Source: Dyella sp. A6 (GTDB taxonomy: Bacteria; Pseudomonadota; Gammaproteobacteria; Xanthomonadales; Rhodanobacteraceae). From it: a stretch of DNA of 64,000 bases. A program made the position numbers and the translations under genes. The DNA lies in the NCBI RefSeq assembly GCF_036320485.1, contig NZ_CP132911.1:992001-1056000 (forward strand), in the 5' to 3' direction. Numbering within the stretch: position 1 is the stretch's first letter; every line of letters starts with the position of its first letter. Below, piece after piece: positions 49,592 through 58,866 of the stretch. The notes under the pieces are model-generated. The model was not told the DNA's origin. It saw nothing but the letters and a program-made list of their open reading frames with translations, and did no database searches.

Positions 49592-50914
49592 GTGCCGGCA
49601 GCCAAGGGCAAGTTGCCTGGAACCACCGGAAAGCTGACGGAGCTTCGTCAGCGCATCCTGTTCGTGATCGGTGCACTGATCGTGTACCGGCTCGGCTCGT
49701 TCATTCCGGTGCCGGGTGTCAACCCGGACGCGATGACCCGACTCGTCGGACAGAGCGGTGGCCTGCTGGACATGTTCAACATGTTCTCGGGTGGTTCGCT
49801 GGGGCGTTTCTCGGTCTTCGCGCTGGGCGTGGTGCCTTACATCTCCGCGTCGATCGTGGTGCAGATGATGGGGTCGGTGATCCCGAGTCTGCAGGCTCTC
49901 AAGAAAGAGGGTCAGGCTGGCCAGCGTACGCTGACCATGTACACCCGCTTCGGCACGGTGGGGTTGTCGGCCTTCCAGGCTTTCGGCATCTCGATGGCGC
50001 TGATGAAGCAGTCCACTGGCGGCATGCCGGTCGTCTACATGCCCGGTTATGGCTTCGTGCTGTCGGCGGTGGTGGGTCTGACTGCCGGCTCCATGTTCCT
50101 GATGTGGCTGGGTGAGCAGATGACCGAGCGCGGTATCGGCAACGGTATCTCGCTGCTGATCTTCGCCGGTATCGTGGCGGGTCTTCCCGGTGCGGTTGCC
50201 CATACTCTGGGCATGGCGAACAACGGCGAGCTTTCGGTGCTGATGCTGATCATGGTCGTGGCTGCGGTGCTGGTGGTGACGGCGTTCGTGGTCTTCGTGG
50301 AGCGCGCGCAGCGACGCATCACGGTGAACTACGCGCGGCGTTCCGGCGGCCAGCGGGCCTACATGAACCAGACATCGCACCTGCCGCTCAAGATCAACAT
50401 GTCGGGCGTGATCCCGCCGATCTTCGCATCGAGCCTGTTGATGTTCCCGGCGACCGCGGCCACCTGGTTCGGTGCCGGTCATCAGGCGCGCTGGCTTCAG
50501 GACATGACCCAGATGCTGTCTCCCGGTGAGCCGGTCTGGGCGCTGATCTATGCAGTACTGGTGATCACGTTTGCCTTCTTCTACACCGCGATTGTGTTCA
50601 ATTCGGAAGAGACGGCAGACAACCTCAAGCGTTCGGGTGCGCTGATTCCGGGTATCCGACCAGGCCGTTCCACGGCGGAGTACATCGATGCCGTGATGAC
50701 GCGTCTGACCGGGGTCGGGGCACTGTATCTGGTGCTGGTCTGCCTGGTGCCGACGTTCATGCAGAGCTACTGGCATGTTCCGTTCTATTTCGGTGGCACC
50801 TCATTGCTGATCGTGGTTGTGGTGGTGATGGACTTCACGGCGCAGATCCAGGCGCATTTGGTCAGTCATCAGTACGAAGGTCTGCTCAAGAAGGCCAATC
50901 TGCGCCGCGGTTGA
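49592..50914 (+). CDS. secY: Preprotein translocase subunit SecY
   Basis: The 440-residue channel protein has ten membrane helices, beginning about residue 20. Typical segments are the plug region GGSLGRFSVFALGVVPYISASI, shown here in part as GRFSVFALGVVPYISASI, and the cytoplasmic loop ARRSGGQRAYMNQTSHLPLK. The start is a GTG at 49592, with GTGGAG upstream; no in-frame ATG is near. It closes the spc group; rpmJ, which often follows, is absent here. Confidence 0.97.
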   Translation: MPAAKGKLPGTTGKLTELRQRILFVIGALIVYRLGSFIPVPGVNPDAMTRLVGQSGGLLDMFNMFSGGSLGRFSVFALGVVPYISASIVVQMMGSVIPSLQALKKEGQAGQRTLTMYTRFGTVGLSAFQAFGISMALMKQSTGGMPVVYMPGYGFVLSAVVGLTAGSMFLMWLGEQMTERGIGNGISLLIFAGIVAGLPGAVAHTLGMANNGELSVLMLIMVVAAVLVVTAFVVFVERAQRRITVNYARRSGGQRAYMNQTSHLPLKINMSGVIPPIFASSLLMFPATAATWFGAGHQARWLQDMTQMLSPGEPVWALIYAVLVITFAFFYTAIVFNSEETADNLKRSGALIPGIRPGRSTAEYIDAVMTRLTGVGALYLVLVCLVPTFMQSYWHVPFYFGGTSLLIVVVVVMDFTAQIQAHLVSHQYEGLLKKANLRRG

Positions 50915-51040
50915 ATGGCGGACGGCTAGGCCAAATCGGGGAGTACGCGGTGCCTGGGTACCGCAGGGCTTTCCTGTCAAGGTAATTCAGGTTAAAATTG
51001 CGCGTTTACCGCGCACGAAACGCATCGGAGAAAGTACATC

Positions 51041-51397
51041 ATGGCGCGCATCGCGGGTGTCAATTTGCCGGTCCACAAGCATGTGTGGGTTGGCCTGCAA
51101 AGCATTTACGGCATTGGCCGTAGCCGGGCCAAGAAGGTCTGTGTGGACGCTGGCGTGGTTCCCACCACGCCGATCAAGTCGCTTAGCGAAGGCGAGGTGG
51201 AGAAGATCCGCCACGAAATCGCCAAGTATGTCGTCGAAGGTGACCTGCGCCGTGAAGTGGGCATGGCCATCAAGCGCCTGATGGATCTGGGGTGCTATCG
51301 GGGCCTGCGTCATCGTCGCGGCCTGCCGGTGCGCGGCCAGCGCACGAAGACGAACGCACGTACCCGCAAGGGTCCGCGTCGCGCCATCAAGAAGTAA
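51041..51397 (+). CDS. rpsM: 30S ribosomal protein S13
   Basis: The 118-residue head protein contacts P-site t[22 protein letters not shown] and the C-terminal [19 protein letters not shown] are typical. GGAGAAAG precedes the ATG. The 126 bases between secY and rpsM contain no rpmJ; a TAAAAT box at 50993-50998 might be part of an alpha-operon promoter, without a clear -35. Confidence 0.98.
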   Translation: MARIAGVNLPVHKHVWVGLQSIYGIGRSRAKKVCVDAGVVPTTPIKSLSEGEVEKIRHEIAKYVVEGDLRREVGMAIKRLMDLGCYRGLRHRRGLPVRGQRTKTNARTRKGPRRAIKK

Positions 51398-51412
51398 CAG
51401 GTATTTATTCTC

Positions 51413-51799
51413 ATGGCTAAGCCGGTCAAGACCAAGAAGAAGATCAAGCGCGTTGTCACGGATGCCGTGGCCCACGTGCAGGCCTCCTTCAACAACACCA
51501 TCGTCACCATCACCGACCGTCAGGGCAACGCTCTGTCGTGGGCGACTGCGGGCGGCGCGGGTTTCCGCGGTTCGCGCAAGTCGACCCCGTTCGCAGCCCA
51601 GGTGGCCGCCGAGAAGGCTGGCCGTGCTGCGGGCGACTACGGTGTGAAGACCGTGGAAGTGCGTATCAAGGGCCCGGGTCCGGGTCGCGAGTCGGCGGTT
51701 CGTTCGCTGAACGCACTGGGCTACAAGGTCCTCAACATCATTGACGTCACGCCGATTCCGCATAACGGCTGCCGTCCCCCCAAGAAGCGTCGAGTCTAA
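51413..51799 (+). CDS. rpsK: 30S ribosomal protein S11
   Basis: The 128-residue platform protein lines the mRNA exit path. [20 protein letters not shown] and the C-terminal [18 protein letters not shown] are conserved. It starts 16 bases after rpsM. Confidence 0.98.
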   Translation: MAKPVKTKKKIKRVVTDAVAHVQASFNNTIVTITDRQGNALSWATAGGAGFRGSRKSTPFAAQVAAEKAGRAAGDYGVKTVEVRIKGPGPGRESAVRSLNALGYKVLNIIDVTPIPHNGCRPPKKRRV

Positions 51800-51809
51800 G
51801 GAGTTACCC

Positions 51810-52436
51810 ATGGCCCGTTATCGTGGAGCTACCTGCAAGCTCGCCCGCCGCGAGGGTGCTGACCTCAGCCTGAAGAGCCCGGCCCGCGCGCTGGACTCCA
51901 AGTGCAAGCTGGAAAACAAGCCCGGACAGCATGGCGTCAACAAGCGCATGCGCTTGTCCGACTACGCCGTGCAGCTGCGTGAAAAGCAGAAGGTCAAGCG
52001 TATCTACGGCGTGCTCGAGCGTCAGTTCAGCAACTACTACGCCAAGGCGTCGACCCTCAAGGGCAACACTGGTGAAAACCTGCTGCGCCTGCTCGAAAGC
52101 CGTCTGGACAACGTCGTCTATCGCATGGGCTTTGCGGTCACCCGCGCCCAGGCTCGCCAGCTGGTTGCCCACAAGGCAGTGCTGGTCAATGGCAAGAAGG
52201 TGAACATTCCGTCGTACCAGGTCAAGCCGGGTGACGAGATTGCACTCACCGAGCGCGCCCGCACCCAGCTGCGCGTGCAGGAAGCAGCGACCGTGTTCGA
52301 CACCATGGACCTTCGTCCGTCGTGGGTGGAAGTCGACGCCAAGAAGTTCGCCGGTACGTTCAAGGCCCTGCCTGATCGTGGCGACCTGCCGTCCGACATC
52401 AATGAAGCCCTGATCGTCGAGCTTTACTCGAAGTAA
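51810..52436 (+). CDS. rpsD: 30S ribosomal protein S4
   Basis: The 208-residue protein starts 16S assembly, helps decoding, and represses the alpha operon in E. coli. [19 protein letters not shown] begins it, and the S4 RNA-binding domain is seen in [20 protein letters not shown] with [21 protein letters not shown] after it (quoted in part: [14 protein letters not shown]). AAGGAG precedes the ATG at 51810; the open frame upstream is rpsK in another frame. Confidence 0.98.
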   Translation: MARYRGATCKLARREGADLSLKSPARALDSKCKLENKPGQHGVNKRMRLSDYAVQLREKQKVKRIYGVLERQFSNYYAKASTLKGNTGENLLRLLESRLDNVVYRMGFAVTRAQARQLVAHKAVLVNGKKVNIPSYQVKPGDEIALTERARTQLRVQEAATVFDTMDLRPSWVEVDAKKFAGTFKALPDRGDLPSDINEALIVELYSK

Positions 52437-52452
52437 TCTACCGGAGCCTTGC

Positions 52453-53451
52453 ATGGCAGTTTCGTCAACTAGCGTGCTGCGGCCTCGCGGCCTCAGCGTC
52501 GAGCAGCTTGGAGCCAACCATGCACGGGTGGTGGTCGAGCCGCTTGAGCGTGGCTTTGGCCACACCCTGGGCAACGCGCTGCGTCGCGTGCTGCTCTCGT
52601 CGATCCCCGGCAGCGCCATCATCGAAGTTGAAATCGATGGCGTGCTGCATGAGTACACCACGCTCGAGGGTCTTCAGGAGGACGTCATCGAAGTCCTGTT
52701 GAACCTCAAGGACGTGGCTATCCGCCAGCACACCGGCGATGAAGTCACCCTGACTCTTTCGAAGAAGGGCAAGGGTGTGGTCACCGCTGGCGACATCACC
52801 GTGGATCACACGGTCGAGATCATCAATCCCGAGCACGTGATCTGCCACCTGACCAAGGACATCGCCCTCAACATGCGTCTGCGTGTGCGTCGCGGCGTCG
52901 GCTACCAGCCGGCCAGCGCGCGTCAGCACCCCGACGACGAGGCTCGCCCGATCGGTCGTCTGCAGCTGGATGCGTCGTTCGCTCCGGTGCGCCGCGTGGC
53001 CTACGAGGTGGATGCGGCCCGTGTGGAACAGCGCACCAACCTCGACAAGCTGGTGCTGGACATCGAGACCAACGGCACCATCGGTGCGGAAGACGCAGTA
53101 CGCAAGGCTGCCGAGATCCTCAACGATCAGCTGTCGGTGTTCGGTGACTTCTCGCGCCGCGAGAGCGCCACCGAGAAGGCGGAGAAGAGCGGTTTCGATC
53201 CGCTGCTGCTGCGCCCGATCGACGACCTGGAACTCACAGTTCGTTCGGCGAACTGCCTCAAGGCCGAGAGCATCTACTACATCGGCGATCTGGTGCAGAA
53301 GACCGAGGTCGAGCTGCTGAAGACGCCGAACCTCGGCAAGAAGTCCCTGACCGAAATCAAGGACGTTCTGGGCAGTCGCGGCCTGGCACTGGGCATGAAG
53401 CTGGAGAATTGGCCGCCGCCGGGTCTCTCGCACGGCATGCAGCTGGGTTGA
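52453..53451 (+). CDS. rpoA: DNA-directed RNA polymerase subunit alpha
   Basis: The 332-residue subunit starts polymerase assembly and contacts activators. The N-terminal domain contains [20 protein letters not shown], and the C-terminal domain, which binds UP elements, has [20 protein letters not shown] and [14 protein letters not shown] precedes the start. Two hairpins follow before rplQ. Confidence 0.98.
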   Translation: MAVSSTSVLRPRGLSVEQLGANHARVVVEPLERGFGHTLGNALRRVLLSSIPGSAIIEVEIDGVLHEYTTLEGLQEDVIEVLLNLKDVAIRQHTGDEVTLTLSKKGKGVVTAGDITVDHTVEIINPEHVICHLTKDIALNMRLRVRRGVGYQPASARQHPDDEARPIGRLQLDASFAPVRRVAYEVDAARVEQRTNLDKLVLDIETNGTIGAEDAVRKAAEILNDQLSVFGDFSRRESATEKAEKSGFDPLLLRPIDDLELTVRSANCLKAESIYYIGDLVQKTEVELLKTPNLGKKSLTEIKDVLGSRGLALGMKLENWPPPGLSHGMQLG

Positions 53452-53458
53452 TCAAGCC

Positions 53459-53584
53459 GGGTCGCGCTCCCATTGGGGCACGACCCAAGCAAGACAGCGG
53501 TCCGGGCGCCCATGGTGTCCGGATCGTGCAACAGGCGGCCCCTCCGGGCTGCGCTCTTCACAGAGCCCGTTCTGACAGGGCTCT
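53459..53584 (+). other. Hairpins in the rpoA-rplQ spacer
   Basis: The 205-base space carries two stems: GGGTCG with CGACCC (53459-53464 and 53481-53486), and AGAGCCC with GGGCTCT (53562-53568 and 53578-53584). A less regular GGTCCGGGC/GTGTCCGGATC structure lies between. No strong T-run follows, so partial termination or processing between rpoA and rplQ is possible. I see no gene here. Confidence 0.45.
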
Positions 53585-53656
53585 TACAAGCGGGTAACCG
53601 CGGAAGGCCGGACACATGAGCCGGTCTTTCATAACAACAGACAGAGAGTATTTGCC

Positions 53657-54043
53657 ATGCGCCACATGAAATCCGGACGCAAGTTCAACCGGACCAGCAG
53701 CCACCGCGAAGCGATGTTCAAGAACATGGCCTCGTCGCTGTTCAAGCACGAACTGATCCGCACCACGCTGCCGAAGGCCAAGGAACTGCGCCGCATCGCC
53801 GAGCCGCTGATCACCCTGGCCAAGACCGATGGCGTTGCCAATCGTCGCCTTGCCTTTGCGCGTCTGCGCGACAAGGAAGCCGTGGGCAAGCTGTTCGTCG
53901 AGCTGGGGCCGCGCTACCGCGAGCGTCCCGGTGGTTACCTGCGCATCCTCAAGTGCGGCTACCGCGTCGGTGACAATGCGCCGATGGCCTATGTCGAACT
54001 GGTCGATCGTCCGCAGGCTGCCGAAGCCGTCGACGCCGAGTAA
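53657..54043 (+). CDS. rplQ: 50S ribosomal protein L17
   Basis: This 128-residue protein near the tunnel exit begins [20 protein letters not shown] and contains [26 protein letters not shown] precedes the ATG. It is the last gene of the alpha operon and is followed by a strong terminator. Confidence 0.98.
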   Translation: MRHMKSGRKFNRTSSHREAMFKNMASSLFKHELIRTTLPKAKELRRIAEPLITLAKTDGVANRRLAFARLRDKEAVGKLFVELGPRYRERPGGYLRILKCGYRVGDNAPMAYVELVDRPQAAEAVDAE

Positions 54044-54095
54044 GTCGGCCGAGTAAATCGGCATTGCGCCGGATGCCTCATTGCATCCAGACAAG

Positions 54096-54125
54096 ACCCC
54101 GCCAGGGCAACCGGGCGGGGTTTTT
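54096..54125 (+). terminator. Intrinsic terminator after rplQ
   Basis: ACCCCGCC pairs exactly with GGCGGGGT (54096-54103 and 54114-54121), and TTTTT follows. It should end the alpha operon and with it the whole ribosomal cluster. Confidence 0.9.
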
Positions 54126-54154
54126 GCTTTCACGACGGTAGCGCACGTGTGATG

Positions 54155-54183
54155 CTGACAGCGTTGTGGCAAGCGGTTAATGT
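54155..54183 (+). promoter_or_regulatory. Candidate promoter of dsbB
   Basis: CTGACA (54155-54160, five of six consensus bases) and TAATGT (54178-54183, three of six) are 17 bases apart. The dsbB ATG is 31 bases downstream. Confidence 0.4.
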
Positions 54184-54213
54184 CGTGTTTTCCACCAAGC
54201 AAGTCGTTACCCG

Positions 54214-54735
54214 ATGAATCCTCTGCGCTGGTCGTACCGTGTCAGTTTCCTCGCCGGTTTCCTGGTCTGTGCCGGGCTGATCGGGTTCGCACTCTACGCC
54301 CAGTACGTGATGATGATGGACCCGTGTCCGCTCTGTATCCTCCAGCGCGTCGCATTCATCGCACTGGGTCTGGTGTTCCTGGTGGGGGGGCTGCACGCAC
54401 CGCGTAACTGGGGGCGCTGGGTATACGTGGGGCTGCTGGTGCTGGTCGCGCTGGTTGGCGTGGGCATTGCCAGCCGCCACCTGTGGATACAGTCGCTGCC
54501 GCCGGACCAGGTGCCCAGCTGCGGAGCGCCGCTCGGCTACATGCTGGAGACGCGTGCCAGCAACGGCGGGTTGATCGGGGTGCTGGCCAAGGTGCTGACC
54601 GGTTCGGGCGAGTGCGCACGGGTGCAGTCGATCCTTGGCCTGCCGATGCCGCTGTGGTCGCTGATCTGGTTCGTGCTGCTAGGGTTGTGGTCGCTGCGTG
54701 CCGGATGGCGCCGTTCGACAGGGACGCGGACATGA
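54214..54735 (+). CDS. dsbB: Disulfide bond formation protein B
   Basis: The 173-residue inner-membrane protein re-oxidises DsbA and passes electrons to quinone. Four membrane helices are visible. The first cysteine pair is C38-x-x-C41 in DPCPLCILQR, and the second is C103 (PSCGAP) with C134 (GSGECAR), as required for activity. Its stop overlaps the next start (ATGA), coupling it to a DAHP synthase, with which no functional link is obvious. Confidence 0.94.
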   Translation: MNPLRWSYRVSFLAGFLVCAGLIGFALYAQYVMMMDPCPLCILQRVAFIALGLVFLVGGLHAPRNWGRWVYVGLLVLVALVGVGIASRHLWIQSLPPDQVPSCGAPLGYMLETRASNGGLIGVLAKVLTGSGECARVQSILGLPMPLWSLIWFVLLGLWSLRAGWRRSTGTRT

Positions 54736-56090
54736 GTACGTCAGTGCAGGACCAAAGCTGGTCGCCATCGTCCTGGCAGCGCCGCGAGGCCTTGCAACAG
54801 CCGCGATACGAAGATGCGCAGGAGCTGGCTGAAGCCACCGCGCGCCTGGCCGAGCTGCCGCCACTGGTGACGTCCTGGGAAGTGCTGGCACTGAAGCAGG
54901 CACTGGCGGAAGCACAGGATGGGCGGCGCTTCCTGCTGCAGGGTGGGGATTGCGCGGAAAGTTTTGCCGACTGTTCCAGCCCGGTCATTTCCAACCGTCT
55001 CAAGGTGCTGCTGCAAATGAGCCTGGTGCTGGTGCACGGGCTGAAGAAACCGGTGCTGCGCGTCGGCCGTTTCGCCGGCCAGTACGCCAAGCCGCGTTCG
55101 GCCGATACCGAGACCCGCGATGGCGTGACCTTGCCCAGCTTCCGTGGCGACGTGGTCAATGGTCCCGATTTCACGCCGGCCGCGCGCCGTGCCGATCCTC
55201 AGCGCTTGCTGCGCGCGCATTCACATTCCGCACTCACGATGAACTTCGTGCGTGCGCTGATCGACGGTGGCTTCGCCGACCTGCATCACCCCGAGTATTG
55301 GGACCTGGCCTGGGTCGAGCACTCGCCGCTGGCGGCCGAGTACCGGCACATGGTCACCGGCATCAGCGATTCGCTGCGCTTCATGGAGACCCTGGCGGGC
55401 TCGGTCGCGGGCTTCAGCAAGGTGGATTTCTTCACCTCGCACGAGGCGCTATTGCTGCACTACGAGCAGGCCCTGACCCGGCAGGTGCCGCGTCATGAGG
55501 GCTGGTTCAACCTGTCCACCCATTTTCCGTGGATCGGCATGCGCACGGCGGCTCTTGACGGTGCCCATGTGGAGTACTTCCGCGGCATCCGCAACCCGAT
55601 CGCGGTGAAGGTAGGACCGTCGGTGACGCCGGACCAGTTGCTGCCGCTGATCGAGGCCCTCAACCCCGACGACGAGCCTGGTCGGTTGACCCTGATCCAC
55701 CGGATGGGCAATGCCGGCGTTGCCAAGGCGCTGCCGCCGCTGCTGGAGGCGGTGAAGCGCGAGGGGCGCCGGGTGCTGTGGGTCGCCGACCCGATGCACG
55801 GCAATACCGAGAGCACGTCGAACGGCTTCAAGACACGCCGCTTCGACAATATCCGCGGCGAGCTGGACCAGGCTTTCGACATCCATGCAGCTGCCGGCAC
55901 GCGTCTCGGCGGCGTTCATCTGGAGCTGACCGGCGAGAACGTCACCGAATGCCTGGGCGGTGCACGTGATCTGTCCGAGGCGGACCTGCAACGTGCCTAC
56001 AAGTCGATGGTCGACCCCCGCCTGAACTATGAGCAGTCACTCGAGCTGGCCATGCTGATCGTGCGCAAGTCGAGCGCGACCGGTCACTGA
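54732..56090 (+). CDS. 3-deoxy-7-phosphoheptulonate synthase, class II
   Basis: The 452-residue enzyme joins phosphoenolpyruvate and erythrose 4-phosphate in the first step of the shikimate route to aromatic amino acids. The class II (plant and Mycobacterium type) motifs are clear: FLLQGGDCAESF near residue 60, KPVLRVGRFAGQYAKPRS near 102, VKVGPSVTPDQL near 290, and WVADPMHGNTESTSNGFKTR near 350. The metal-binding Cys in GGDCAES and His in DPMHGNT are present. It overlaps the dsbB stop by four bases. No tyrosine or phenylalanine regulatory domain is attached. Confidence 0.94.
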   Translation: MSTSVQDQSWSPSSWQRREALQQPRYEDAQELAEATARLAELPPLVTSWEVLALKQALAEAQDGRRFLLQGGDCAESFADCSSPVISNRLKVLLQMSLVLVHGLKKPVLRVGRFAGQYAKPRSADTETRDGVTLPSFRGDVVNGPDFTPAARRADPQRLLRAHSHSALTMNFVRALIDGGFADLHHPEYWDLAWVEHSPLAAEYRHMVTGISDSLRFMETLAGSVAGFSKVDFFTSHEALLLHYEQALTRQVPRHEGWFNLSTHFPWIGMRTAALDGAHVEYFRGIRNPIAVKVGPSVTPDQLLPLIEALNPDDEPGRLTLIHRMGNAGVAKALPPLLEAVKREGRRVLWVADPMHGNTESTSNGFKTRRFDNIRGELDQAFDIHAAAGTRLGGVHLELTGENVTECLGGARDLSEADLQRAYKSMVDPRLNYEQSLELAMLIVRKSSATGH

Positions 56091-56178
56091 CCGCGCATGG
56101 GCCAGGCCCGGAACGCGACCCGGCGTGGTGTTGAGCGATACGAACGGCCACCGTCCTGCCGGCCACTCTCGGTAGCGG

Positions 56179-56715
56179 TTACCCCGTGTGTGACTGCTCA
56201 GTGCGTGCGGCAATATACGCGTCGGCCAGCGCGCGCCATGGCTCAAGGCTCCAGTGCCCGCGCGCCTGGCCCGATGGCGAGGGCAGCACGAACAGGCGGG
56301 TGTCGCCGATACGCTCGTCCTGCTGGCCGTAGCGCGATACGTGGCGGCCGAGTGCGGTCCGTGCCGCGTTCTTGCTGGTGAAGGCCAGCAGGCGCGGTGC
56401 GAAGCGCTCGATCTTGGCGACGAGTGCGGGCACGTCGAAGGCGTCGCGGGGCAGCTCGTTGTCGTTGCCGCTGTGGCGCTTGGCCAGGTCGGTCAGCCCG
56501 ATGCCGTGTTCGGGTAGCCGCGGAAACTCCAGCGGGACGAACAGCCGCGGAGTCAGTCCCGCCTCGAACAATGCGCGCCAGAACAGGTTGCCTGGATGGG
56601 CGTAGTAGGCGTGTTCGGCGGCGGAGCGCCTGCCGGCAGCGGTGCCGCAGAAGACCAGTGCCAACCCCGGACACAGCACGTCCGGCAGAATCGGCGCCTC
56701 AGTTGTGCGTGGCAT
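56179..56715 (-). CDS. Mug-like mismatch-specific DNA glycosylase
   Basis: The 178-residue uracil-DNA-glycosylase-fold protein would remove uracil or thymine from G mismatches. The family stretch VFCGTAAGRRSAAEHAYYAH aligns with CGINPG of E. coli Mug, but the catalytic asparagine position holds alanine. GIGLTDLAKRHSG near 71 and the C-terminal loop FVLPSPSGQARGHW are conserved. This GTAAG variant is known in other bacteria, so the reaction may differ. The start at 56715 lies 17 bases inside the upstream DUF71 gene; the in-frame ATG at 56754 is an alternative. Confidence 0.8.
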   Translation of the reverse strand: MPRTTEAPILPDVLCPGLALVFCGTAAGRRSAAEHAYYAHPGNLFWRALFEAGLTPRLFVPLEFPRLPEHGIGLTDLAKRHSGNDNELPRDAFDVPALVAKIERFAPRLLAFTSKNAARTALGRHVSRYGQQDERIGDTRLFVLPSPSGQARGHWSLEPWRALADAYIAARTEQSHTG

Positions 56716-57394
56716 CGCCGGCAAGCAGGAAGTCGGTGAACTGGAAGCGGTCATCTCGCAATACCGATTCACCCCGCAGCAGGTCCAGGGGGCGACGGAA
56801 CATCGGGCCGCCGAAGCTCAGTGTATGGAATTCGCCGCGTTCGCCGCAGGGATCGACACCGGCAGGCAAAGTGTCGAGCAGCGTGTTGTCGAATTCACGT
56901 CCGCAGTAACTGGCGTCGAGCTGCTGGGTGTCCACGCAGCACAGGTGGGCACGGTGACCTTCGCGGGCGAAGCGGCGGGCCAGCGCAGCCGTATCCTCGC
57001 CCCACAGCGGGAACACCGCATGCCAGTCGGCACGGCCGAGCTGGCGGATCCGATAGTCGCGCACGTCTTCCAGAAACAGGTCGCCGAAGGCGCAGTGCCG
57101 CAGGCCGGGCCAGCGCTGTTCGGCCTCCTGCAGCGCAGCGGCATGTGCCGCCTCGTAGGCTTCGTTGCTGCCGGGCCAGTCCATCCCGACCTCGATCAGC
57201 GGCAAGCCCAGTTCGGTGGCCTGGGCCAGCAGGATGTCGTGGCGCACGCCGTGCATGGCGATGCGTCCGTAGGTACGGTTCACCGTGGTGAGCAGGCCCA
57301 CCAGGTGCCATTGCGGATCGGCCTGCAGGCGTTGCAAGGCCATCAGGCAGTCCTTGCCGCCGCTCCAGGCAAGGAGGATAGGTGTTGGGTTCAT
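56699..57394 (-). CDS. DUF71 ATP-pyrophosphatase (diphthine-ammonia-ligase-like)
   Basis: The 231-residue protein belongs to the N-type ATP pyrophosphatase fold. The P-loop SGGKDC is at residues 11-16, and later motifs GDLFLEDVRDYR (about 105) and GERGEFHTL (about 190) match the DUF71/Dph6-like family. Eukaryotic members amidate diphthine on EF2; bacteria lack diphthamide, so the bacterial role is unknown, perhaps another amide-forming reaction. Its 3' end overlaps the Mug-like gene by 17 bases, suggesting co-expression. Confidence 0.85.
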   Translation of the reverse strand: MNPTPILLAWSGGKDCLMALQRLQADPQWHLVGLLTTVNRTYGRIAMHGVRHDILLAQATELGLPLIEVGMDWPGSNEAYEAAHAAALQEAEQRWPGLRHCAFGDLFLEDVRDYRIRQLGRADWHAVFPLWGEDTAALARRFAREGHRAHLCCVDTQQLDASYCGREFDNTLLDTLPAGVDPCGERGEFHTLSFGGPMFRRPLDLLRGESVLRDDRFQFTDFLLAGDATHN

Positions 57395-57426
57395 CGCTGC
57401 ACTCTAACCCGAGCGACGCACGGGAT

Positions 57427-58866
57427 TCAGTAGTCGCCGTCCATATGGCGCACGCGGCGCAGGATCGACTGCAGGCGCCCCTCGGACAATTGGTACTCCA
57501 GTTGCAGCTGCATGGCCTGCGCGGCGGCACGGGCCAGCGCGAGGCCGAGGCCGGCATGCCCCGAGTGCGTGGGTTGCTTGCGCCAGAAGCGCTGGCCGAA
57601 ATGGACGAGGTCGCTTTCGTCCAGATTGGGGGCGGCGTTGTCGACCGTGATGGAGGTTTCGTCGATACGCACGACCACGGTGTCGCCGGCGCTGGCGTAA
57701 TGGCAGGCGTTGCCGAGCAGGTTGCCGAGCACGACCTCGAGCAGGGCCGGGTCGATCTGCCATGCCGCGGTGACCTTCGTGATGCGTTCCAGACGCAGGG
57801 TGATGTCGCGTTCGCGCGCGACGCTTTCGTGGCGCTGCAGCAGGCGTTCGATCTGGGCGGTCGGGTCCTGCGCCTTGAAGTGCGCCTGTTCCAGTCCGGA
57901 CTGCAGACGGGTCAGCAGCAGCAGCGCATTGACCGTGTTCTCCAGTTCGGTACCGATGGTGCCCAGTTCGGTCAGCAGGTCGGGTAGGGGGCGGCCGCTG
58001 GGGTAGCGTGTTTCCACCTCGCACATCACGCGCAGTTCGGCCAGCCGGGTGCGCGTTTCGTGCGCCAGTCCGCTGGCGAACTGGCGCTCGCGTGCGAGGC
58101 CGTCGTCCATGCGTGCCAGCACCTCGTTGAAGCGGGCGACCAGCGGATCCAGCTCGTACATGCCGGTGGGAGCCAGTCGTCGCCCCGGTTCGTGCGGGCC
58201 GATGTCGCCCATGCGGTCGCCGAGACGGCCGAGCGGGCGGAGTCCGCGCCGCACGATGAGCGGGACCGCGAGCAAGGCGATCAGCAGAGCCAGCAGCGGG
58301 CCGACGACGAGAATCCCGTCGACGCTCAGCATGATGTCGTCGAGCCGACCGCGGTCCTGCATCAGCAGCAGGCGGCAGTCGCGCGAGATGATGTGCTTGC
58401 TGGTGCGCCAGCGCTGCTCGCGCTCCGCGCGGGTATGCCCCCAGCCTTCGCCCAGTGGCATGCGGAAGGCACGCATGGTCCAGCCCATGTGCCGGCCGTC
58501 GGCCAGTAGCAGTTCGCCGATCTGCGGCTGCATGCCGGCGGCGGCCGGCCAGCCGGGCGGATAGCCGGGGGGCGGGTTGCGGCTCTGGTCGAGTTCGCGG
58601 CCGCCGCAACGGATGTCGTAATGGATGGCCGCGTCGCCCAGCAGTCCGGCGGACAGCCAGGCGGCATTGTCGGGCTCGACGTGCCAGGGCTCGAGTTCCA
58701 TCGAGGCGGCCAACGCCTGCGATTGCAGCTCCAGCCCCTGATAGAAGCGCAGCTTCAGCTGGTGGTCCACCAGGTGGTCCATCACCAGCGAGCCACCGGC
58801 AAACACCAGCAGGCTGGTCGCCAGCAGTAGCAGCGTGATCCGCCAGGACAGCGATCGCCACTTCAT
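57427..58866 (-). CDS. Sensor histidine kinase of an OmpR-type system
   Basis: The 479-residue membrane kinase has helices at about 10-30 and 186-206, with a periplasmic domain of about 155 residues between that includes a proline-rich stretch (NPPPGYPPGWP). A HAMP-like segment is followed by the H-box with H269 (FASGLAHETRTRLAELR). The ATPase part has N-box NLLGNACHYA (382-391), a G1 region VDNAAPNL that lacks the usual DxGxG, and G2 GHAGLGLAL. It is co-encoded with its regulator (ATGA overlap). The signal is unknown; no target operon is adjacent. Confidence 0.9.
   Translation of the reverse strand: MKWRSLSWRITLLLLATSLLVFAGGSLVMDHLVDHQLKLRFYQGLELQSQALAASMELEPWHVEPDNAAWLSAGLLGDAAIHYDIRCGGRELDQSRNPPPGYPPGWPAAAGMQPQIGELLLADGRHMGWTMRAFRMPLGEGWGHTRAEREQRWRTSKHIISRDCRLLLMQDRGRLDDIMLSVDGILVVGPLLALLIALLAVPLIVRRGLRPLGRLGDRMGDIGPHEPGRRLAPTGMYELDPLVARFNEVLARMDDGLARERQFASGLAHETRTRLAELRVMCEVETRYPSGRPLPDLLTELGTIGTELENTVNALLLLTRLQSGLEQAHFKAQDPTAQIERLLQRHESVARERDITLRLERITKVTAAWQIDPALLEVVLGNLLGNACHYASAGDTVVVRIDETSITVDNAAPNLDESDLVHFGQRFWRKQPTHSGHAGLGLALARAAAQAMQLQLEYQLSEGRLQSILRRVRHMDGDY

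Noticed and set aside
53496..53545. A possible terminator in the rpoA-rplQ spacer around GGTCCGGGC
   Set aside because: The pairing is interrupted by several mismatches and no T-run follows, so I list only the two cleaner stems.
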